Assembly: GCF_004332295.1 (NCBI RefSeq) | Contig: NZ_RXLP01000002.1 | Location: 106,978-170,977 of the forward strand | DNA: 64,000 nt | Reading direction: 5' to 3' | From: Alloscardovia theropitheci | Lineage (GTDB): Bacteria > Actinomycetota > Actinomycetes > Actinomycetales > Bifidobacteriaceae | Part shown: positions 58,815 to 64,000 of the stretch, piece by piece | How the letters are laid out: each line of letters starts with the position of its first letter | How positions within the stretch are numbered: the stretch's first letter is position 1 | Notes under the pieces: model-generated | Told to the model about the DNA's origin: nothing | Databases searched by the model: none | What the model saw: only the letters and a program-made list of their open reading frames with translations | Made by a program: the position numbers and the translations under genes

Positions 58815-59273
58815 TCAAGAGTGTTTAGCCAAAGTCGTAACACCCTCATCATCCACATATTTTTGAGCGAGAGTAGTTTCTCCTTCATCTTCGTCCATTA
58901 TAGATGAAAGTTGTGTATTTCTACTAGGAGCTAGTGTCGTTTCACCTTCATCCATATCAGCATCAGAGCTAAATGTAATCATCGAGCTCAATCCAGATGA
59001 ATCATCCATCTCATGAATCGTTGATGGATTAGCAGCACGCGCATGTCGCCCATATGAGCGGTTCGATACTCTTTCTTCGCTGTCGTCAGTTCCCCATGTG
59101 CCCCATCGAGAATGGCGCATCTGTTCAATTTCCTCACTCTGTGCACGCCCTGAGAGAATTTTCTGGATATCGCGAATACGTAACGCCTTGTATAAAACGA
59201 CAACTGCTATAAATAAGAGAATCGTCGCTACTAAGAATACAATTCCTAAAATACGCCATACATCTGCGTCCAT
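58815..59273 (-). CDS. single-pass membrane protein with three DEG(E/V)TTLA motifs
   Basis: 152 residues: one membrane helix at about 9-29, then a cytoplasmic tail. The tail carries DEGETTLA at 108-115, DEGETTLA at 129-136 and DEGVTTLA at 142-149. Acidic residues before T-T followed by a hydrophobic residue is the type of site phosphorylated by PknB-like kinases and read by FHA domains (as in GarA/OdhI ETTSVF). The kinase gene is directly upstream (18-base gap), and FHA genes lie downstream in the same run. I infer a phospho-scaffold at the membrane. SD AGAGGAG. Confidence 0.85.
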   Translation of the reverse strand: MDADVWRILGIVFLVATILLFIAVVVLYKALRIRDIQKILSGRAQSEEIEQMRHSRWGTWGTDDSEERVSNRSYGRHARAANPSTIHEMDDSSGLSSMITFSSDADMDEGETTLAPSRNTQLSSIMDEDEGETTLAQKYVDDEGVTTLAKHS

Positions 59274-59291
59274 TATTGCTCCTCTTACTAC

Positions 59292-61010
59292 TTACTGAGC
59301 TTCGTTCTCATTCGTGTAAGCACGATTAACTAAGTCTAAAGTTGTTTCTTTATTGTCAAGAATCGATTTGCGCTGTTCATCTTGAGTCACTGTGGATGTT
59401 CGTGTCTTTTCTACAAGTTGGAATGTAGCTTTCGTCAGCTCATCCATAGTATCTTTTTTCACACCATCCGCATGGAAATTACGACCATACACTGTGACTG
59501 CGTTAATAACGAGATTCGCTACATCAAATTTAATGACAACGTTATTCGAGTGCTGAGCAATTTTCAAAATCTTTTGCAATCGCGCAAAGTACGGCTTATA
59601 CTTACCCGAGTCCGTTCCTTGAGCGATAAGCGGGACTATTTGCGAATTAAAAACTGCGATATCAGCATAAACTTCTGCTAAATCGTGTTTATCAAATTCA
59701 CTAATACCCGCAGCGTTTCTCATCCATGGTTCCGCAGCACGAATGCGAGCGCTTCGAGCTTGTTCAGTGACGAAACGAGCACCCTTATATTCGTCGTTAA
59801 ATCCATCAAAGTAATACCAATACGTATTGCCGATATCGTAGCTCAGCTGTGCCCAATCGACCGGATTGCTTTTCAGCTTCTGCGAATTTTCATTAATCGC
59901 GGTATTGAGTTGATGCTCTTCTTGACTCGACAGGCTCTGATCAGAAATATAGAGTTTAAGAAGTAATTCAAAAGGTTCGATTGAACTCGGGCGAATCCTA
60001 GATGCCCTGACATACGCATCCGCTGCAACTGTCTGATTAGTTGTTTGATTGCCTTTACTAATCCAATAGTTGTAATCACTATTGGCTACAAAAGCTGATA
60101 TACCAAAACTTGCTATGCTCAATCCTGCTGTGATAGCTGTTGCGATAACGACCGTCAGAAACTTTCTATACGTCTTTTTCAAAGCTAGCTGATGTGCATC
60201 ATCTTGCTCTTTATAATGCCGCAACGCATACGCCATATGGCTTTGCGATTCATACCTCTTATCGGGATCGGTCGCTGTTGCCTTTAAAATAATCTCTTCG
60301 AGTCCTACTGAAAACTCTGGATTAAATTGACGCAACGGCGAAAACCCATTGTTACGAGGATGCGAGGCTGTCAAGAGATAATACATCGTTGCACCCAAGC
60401 TATATATATCTACACGTTCATCGTATTGAGCATTATAGTCAAGCTGCTCAGGAGCTGCAAAACCAACCGTTCCTAAACGACGACTATCCCCTACAGTCGT
60501 TTGAATATGCTCCGTTTGTACTTCGCGCGCAATGCCGAAATCGATAAGCTTAATATTCCCCGAAGGGGTAAGCATAATATTAGATGGCTTTACATCACGG
60601 TAAATTACCTGTGGTGATCGTTGGTGTAAATATTCTAAGATATCGCATAATTGGATACCCCAATTCACCACATCTTGCTCGCTTTGAACTCCTTCTGTTT
60701 TCAAAATATCTGCCAGAGTACGACCTTCAACATAGTCCATAACGACATAAAGTCGTCCAGATTCTTCAAAAAGATCAACAATACGAGGAATTGCCGGATG
60801 ATCAAACTTTTTAATGAGATTTGCCTCTGTGGTCAGGCTTCGCATAACGACATCACGCTCTTGTGCATCGCCTAGCAAACGAATCTCTTTAATTGCCCAC
60901 TGCTTGTTCAAGGTCTGATCAATTGCTAAATACACAGTGGACATACCGCCCGCTCCAATGAGAGTTGCGATACGATAACGTTTACCGACGATACTGCCTA
61001 ATTGTGCCAT
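59292..61010 (-). CDS. membrane Ser/Thr protein kinase with extracytoplasmic helical domain
   Basis: 572 residues. The Hanks-type kinase domain (about 10-265) is complete: glycine loop IGAGGMSTVY, K41 (AIKEIR), catalytic loop YRDVKPSN with D139 (Tyr replaces the His of HRD), DFG at 157-159, and APE (AAPEQ). One membrane helix lies at about 284-308. About 260 outside residues follow, helical and TPR-like (ADAYVRASRIRPSSIEPFELLLKLY). There are no PASTA repeats, unlike PknB. Kinase fold, membrane helix and helical outer domain together match the layout of the pseudokinase EssB/YukC of type VIIb systems, but here the active site is intact. Confidence 0.92.
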   Translation of the reverse strand: MAQLGSIVGKRYRIATLIGAGGMSTVYLAIDQTLNKQWAIKEIRLLGDAQERDVVMRSLTTEANLIKKFDHPAIPRIVDLFEESGRLYVVMDYVEGRTLADILKTEGVQSEQDVVNWGIQLCDILEYLHQRSPQVIYRDVKPSNIMLTPSGNIKLIDFGIAREVQTEHIQTTVGDSRRLGTVGFAAPEQLDYNAQYDERVDIYSLGATMYYLLTASHPRNNGFSPLRQFNPEFSVGLEEIILKATATDPDKRYESQSHMAYALRHYKEQDDAHQLALKKTYRKFLTVVIATAITAGLSIASFGISAFVANSDYNYWISKGNQTTNQTVAADAYVRASRIRPSSIEPFELLLKLYISDQSLSSQEEHQLNTAINENSQKLKSNPVDWAQLSYDIGNTYWYYFDGFNDEYKGARFVTEQARSARIRAAEPWMRNAAGISEFDKHDLAEVYADIAVFNSQIVPLIAQGTDSGKYKPYFARLQKILKIAQHSNNVVIKFDVANLVINAVTVYGRNFHADGVKKDTMDELTKATFQLVEKTRTSTVTQDEQRKSILDNKETTLDLVNRAYTNENEAQ

Positions 61011-61054
61011 AGAAAACCTTCAGAATAAGAAAATGAGCTAACTACACGATAGTA

Positions 61055-61954
61055 TTACACGCGTGACTGAAGCAAAGTGATATTGTCAATTACTTGTTTG
61101 ATAGCATGCATTGTGATGGCATACACGTCTTCATCAGTACTTAATTGAGGATAGTCACATATTTTTTCAGAAGTAAAGCCACATGCATCATCTGTGCGTA
61201 CTGCGGAAACTTTAATTCCAGAATCACTACTCGTCATAAGTAAGGCTATATCTTCAGCAATGTCATAATCATCTAGATTTATGTATTGCTTACCAATAGC
61301 CCCCACAAGAAGCTGTTTATTAAGAATGCTTGGAGCTGTAACTACTACTGGAATCTCTTCATCGGTCCAATATGATGTAATCGTGTGCTGGCTCTTGTCG
61401 TAGCTTGTTTGCGCTCCATATGATGTTAGGATTTCATTAATGCGATGGAGCAAATCTGTGTTATCATGATTTGCGAACTCTTCTGACCAATTACGCGACA
61501 TCGTAATGCTCTCACCGGCGTTATCATCCTGGAAAATTTTCTGATCAAGCCACGAGAAATACAAATCCATAGCAAAAATTGCTTCTTCAATACCTTCGTA
61601 TAATTTCTCAAGACCATCAATACTATGTTCCACGATTATTTGAGCACACAGCGCAATCGGATCTTCATCATCATGCTTGACAAACCCAAAAGGATACACA
61701 TATGCGCTATTCCATTCATTTGCTATATGTGCAGCATCACGATAGTCCAATTCTCGATCTCGAGAATTCCACAGACCTGTAATACGTATCTTAGAATTAT
61801 CCACATTAAGAATAAGTACTCCAGAAACAAGGTTCAACGATAGAAAATCATCATCGTCATGAAGTTCAAATTCATATCCACGAGTAAAAAGTTGTTGCTT
61901 AAATTCATGGAGTGCATCAATGTGAGAGTTAAAAAGTGCAGATTCCATCTTCAT
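61055..61954 (-). CDS. YbjN-like protein with two tandem domains
   Basis: 299 residues, soluble. The first half (about 1-145) has the YbjN pattern (a strand-rich part, then IANEWNSAYVYPFGFV and a helix with ILVEH-type residues); the second half (about 160-299) repeats it loosely (INEILTSYGAQTSYDKSQ and on). YbjN domains have a type III chaperone-like fold. The first possible start is 61954; the Met at codon 3 has better SD spacing. It is upstream of the kinase gene by 44 bases. I suggest a chaperone or adaptor role; family assignment is by pattern only. Confidence 0.6.
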   Translation of the reverse strand: MKMESALFNSHIDALHEFKQQLFTRGYEFELHDDDDFLSLNLVSGVLILNVDNSKIRITGLWNSRDRELDYRDAAHIANEWNSAYVYPFGFVKHDDEDPIALCAQIIVEHSIDGLEKLYEGIEEAIFAMDLYFSWLDQKIFQDDNAGESITMSRNWSEEFANHDNTDLLHRINEILTSYGAQTSYDKSQHTITSYWTDEEIPVVVTAPSILNKQLLVGAIGKQYINLDDYDIAEDIALLMTSSDSGIKVSAVRTDDACGFTSEKICDYPQLSTDEDVYAITMHAIKQVIDNITLLQSRV

Positions 61955-62044
61955 CTTCCAATGTTTTATATAACGCAGCTATGTATACAATACCAAGTGG
62001 CGATGAAAAATGATGAAGAATACGATCTTGTCACCTAACATGTT

Positions 62045-62860
62045 CTATTCATTATTATCATTTGTGCTCTTGAGTAGACCAGCAATACAGAAAATAATAT
62101 CTAAGACTAGTGAAAAAGCAGCGGCCCACTCATACCGATTATGTAACTTATTCAAAGAAGAGAAATACTCTATCGCTTTTAGATCAGCAAAAAACGATGC
62201 AACCGCAAAAACAGTAACAATCAAACCAGAAAGAATCCCAAGCGCACGATTACCCTGAACAAGCAAATTAATCAATACAACAGGAATCATTGTTAACACT
62301 AAAACACGAGCAAAACCTTGAATCCTGCTATTCACCCTGCTCATAATAAAGCCCGAACACAGAATACATATCACGGCCGCTGATACAACACTTGCACTAA
62401 TAGGAACAACAAAATCATTATCATGGGCCCAACATGCAAGGCTCCACGCAATCGATCCGCACAAGAAAAACTCATACACACGACAAAGAACAAAAGTAAC
62501 CTTTGTATACTCTGATGTCCACCATAACACATAGAACAATAAGAAAAATAACGAAATAAATATCGGGGTAAATATCACAAAATTATAAATTCCGTCCTCA
62601 TTGCGTAAAGAATTGAACTCTAGATACACGTAGGATAATACGAAAACAACGATGCTAAACACTAAAAAGGACAACGCCTTTATTTTCACTCCTCTAGAAT
62701 TAAAAGCCTTCTCACCCTCAGGACGTACTACATACAGAGGTTCGTGAAGGTTGGCATCCATAAAGAAGGATAAATCCCCTGCGCCATACAAATCATGCGT
62801 GCTCAGCTCTTCTCGGCCAAGAACCCAACGATTGCGCTTATACCATTTCTTATTAACCAT
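62045..62860 (-). CDS. polytopic membrane protein, second member of the locus-specific family
   Basis: 271 residues. A hydrophilic head (about 1-60) with DLSFFMDANLHEPLYVVRP is followed by a membrane domain of six to eight helices. The C-terminal segment (IEYFSSLNKLHNRYEW, then a helix and a short polar tail) aligns with those of the proteins at 46254-47036 and 62863-63707; the head motif also matches DLSYIMDAVLPEDLYRP of the latter. It starts two bases after the end of the broken paralogue, as in a tight operon. Function unknown. Confidence 0.8.
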   Translation of the reverse strand: MVNKKWYKRNRWVLGREELSTHDLYGAGDLSFFMDANLHEPLYVVRPEGEKAFNSRGVKIKALSFLVFSIVVFVLSYVYLEFNSLRNEDGIYNFVIFTPIFISLFFLLFYVLWWTSEYTKVTFVLCRVYEFFLCGSIAWSLACWAHDNDFVVPISASVVSAAVICILCSGFIMSRVNSRIQGFARVLVLTMIPVVLINLLVQGNRALGILSGLIVTVFAVASFFADLKAIEYFSSLNKLHNRYEWAAAFSLVLDIIFCIAGLLKSTNDNNE

Positions 62861-62862
62861 AA

Positions 62863-63707
62863 TTAATCGTTAAAATCATTATCATTAGCTTTAGCAAGTC
62901 CTACTACGCATATAATGATATCGAAAACCAAAGTGAACGCGACTAACCACTCATACTCACTACTGACCTGACCAGAACCAAAAAAAATACGATACCGTCT
63001 TCATATCAGTAAAGAAAGAAAACATACCCACACCAGCAAACACCAAACCACCCAAAACACCCCACCAAGCATTACTAGGAAGCAAGAAAGCAACAAACGC
63101 TGCAGCAACACCCGCAAATAATAAAATCCCCGTCAACCAGGCAACCTTACTATTAACAGAAACACCATCATTTAGCCTATCAGAAAACACCAAGCCCAAG
63201 CCAGCAACAGCAAATACCAACACAAACGCCACAACAACAAACGAGTTCTCTATCGCCCACCACGCAAACACACATGAAATCGCTGATAGTGTCATAAGCT
63301 CACAGATACGCGAAGCTATATAAGCCCACCGTTGACGTTTATTACTAAACCACGATAGATATAATAAAAAAACACAGCACCCCGACTGACATAAAAATAA
63401 TAGGTAAATCTTTTTCAAGCTCAGTTTGCGCATCAGAATATACAGTACCCCGAAAGTAGGTAACTATAAACACGATTGCCACTACACAGGCGAAGAAGAA
63501 AGTCTTACGCCTCACACCACGACGCGTAAACGCACTATGAGTACTATCAGGACGATACAAATCCTCCGGCAAAACAGCATCCATAATATACGATAAATCC
63601 GTGCGCTGATACGAATCATCAAACTCAAACACAGACTCATCAGCAGTATCATTCAAAACCTGAGACATACCCTCACCATCTACACCATCAGCCATATCCA
63701 CGCTCAA
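62863..63707 (-). pseudogene. third membrane paralogue, broken by two single-base homopolymer shifts
   Basis: From the ATG at 63707 the frame codes for the family head (DLSYIMDAVLPEDLYRP) and first helices, then hits a stop just after a T7 run (near 63366-63372). Dropping one T there continues in the frame of 63433-62960 through further helices. That frame ends after a T8 run (near 62978-62985); dropping one T there restores EYEW, a last helix and the polar end (NDNDFND), with a stop at 62863-62865. The repaired protein matches its neighbour over its full length. Either a real disrupted or phase-variable gene, or two sequencing errors. Confidence 0.8.
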
Positions 63708-63716
63708 ACTCTCATC

Positions 63717-64000
63717 TCACTTACCCTGGAAGAATTCAATAATCTTCTTCGGCCCATCATATAACTTCGAATACCCCTCACTAGTAGCCTTCATCCACAT
63801 ACTACCCGCAATATTCATCATAGTTTTAACACCCGATGACGTAGTATCCTTATCCTCATAATTGTTCCGAACTAACCCATAAAAATTCTTCCCATTCTTC
63901 ACTCCCTCCTTAACAAGACTTGTCGTATCTTTAACCACAATCTCCGTAGTCATAGTCGTAAAATCAGTCTTATGCTTGACAATGCCAGGAAGATATAAAT
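63717..64000 (-). CDS. C-terminal part of a candidate effector-like protein (cut by window edge)
   Basis: The frame is open to the last base, giving 94 residues of the C terminus of a larger protein; the ATG at 63953 is probably internal. Lys/Thr-rich, mostly helical, ends FFQGK. It lies 9 bases before the broken membrane paralogue, the same effector-then-membrane-protein order as at 47049/47036, so it may be the C terminus of another type VII effector. Similarity between the two C termini is weak. Confidence 0.5.
   Translation of the reverse strand, partial: LYLPGIVKHKTDFTTMTTEIVVKDTTSLVKEGVKNGKNFYGLVRNNYEDKDTTSSGVKTMMNIAGSMWMKATSEGYSKLYDGPKKIIEFFQGK

Overview
The window is AT-rich (about 40% GC by eye, not computed) and densely packed, and looks like a chromosomal segment of a low-GC member of the Bifidobacteriaceae (Gardnerella- or Alloscardovia-like). 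The family assignment is an inference from gene content: mycobacterial-type DapD, an FtsE with a long C-terminal tail, oligoribonuclease, a PIF1-type helicase, LacZ and GH13 sugar enzymes, and an FHA/kinase/FtsK secretion-like locus. The species cannot be fixed from sequence alone. No rRNA, tRNA, insertion sequence, integrase or CRISPR array was seen.

Left part (1-29.8 kb): the end of an ArsB/SLC13-type permease; an alr-dgt-dnaG operon; luxS; a GH2 beta-galactosidase; a Mn-type superoxide dismutase; a sortase-anchored surface protein; a five-gene peptide/nickel-type ABC importer with a decayed membrane-protein remnant behind it; type III pantothenate kinase; an RluA-type pseudouridine synthase; NAD(P)H-hydrate dehydratase; glmS; then smpB, a CHAP-domain wall hydrolase, ftsX, ftsE and prfB. 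dapD is divergent from prfB.

Middle part (29.9-44.3 kb): a stand-alone short UvrA paralogue, map, mntP, pepO, an SSB paralogue, proS, a PIF1-like helicase, orn, a GH13 alpha-glucosidase with a clear LacI-type operator, and a cyclophilin. Strong intrinsic terminators separate most of these units.

Right part (44.3-64 kb): a continuous minus-strand locus that I read as a type VII-like secretion system controlled by Ser/Thr phosphorylation. It holds a 1526-residue membrane FtsK/SpoIIIE ATPase with three nucleotide-binding modules (EssC/EccC-like), two small helical WXG100-like proteins, a 475-residue WXG/LXG-like candidate effector, two FHA proteins, a membrane Ser/Thr kinase with an extracytoplasmic helical domain, a 1315-residue Ig-repeat surface protein, a one-helix membrane protein whose tail carries three DEG(E/V)TTLA motifs, a YbjN-like protein, and three paralogous polytopic membrane proteins. 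Two of those lie directly behind (candidate) effector genes. The classical partners (EccB/D/E, MycP, EsaA, EssA, EssB) are absent from the window. One membrane paralogue is broken twice at T homopolymers, another has an extremely strand-skewed composition, and a further effector-like gene runs off the right edge. This locus is the best candidate for a poorly described system.
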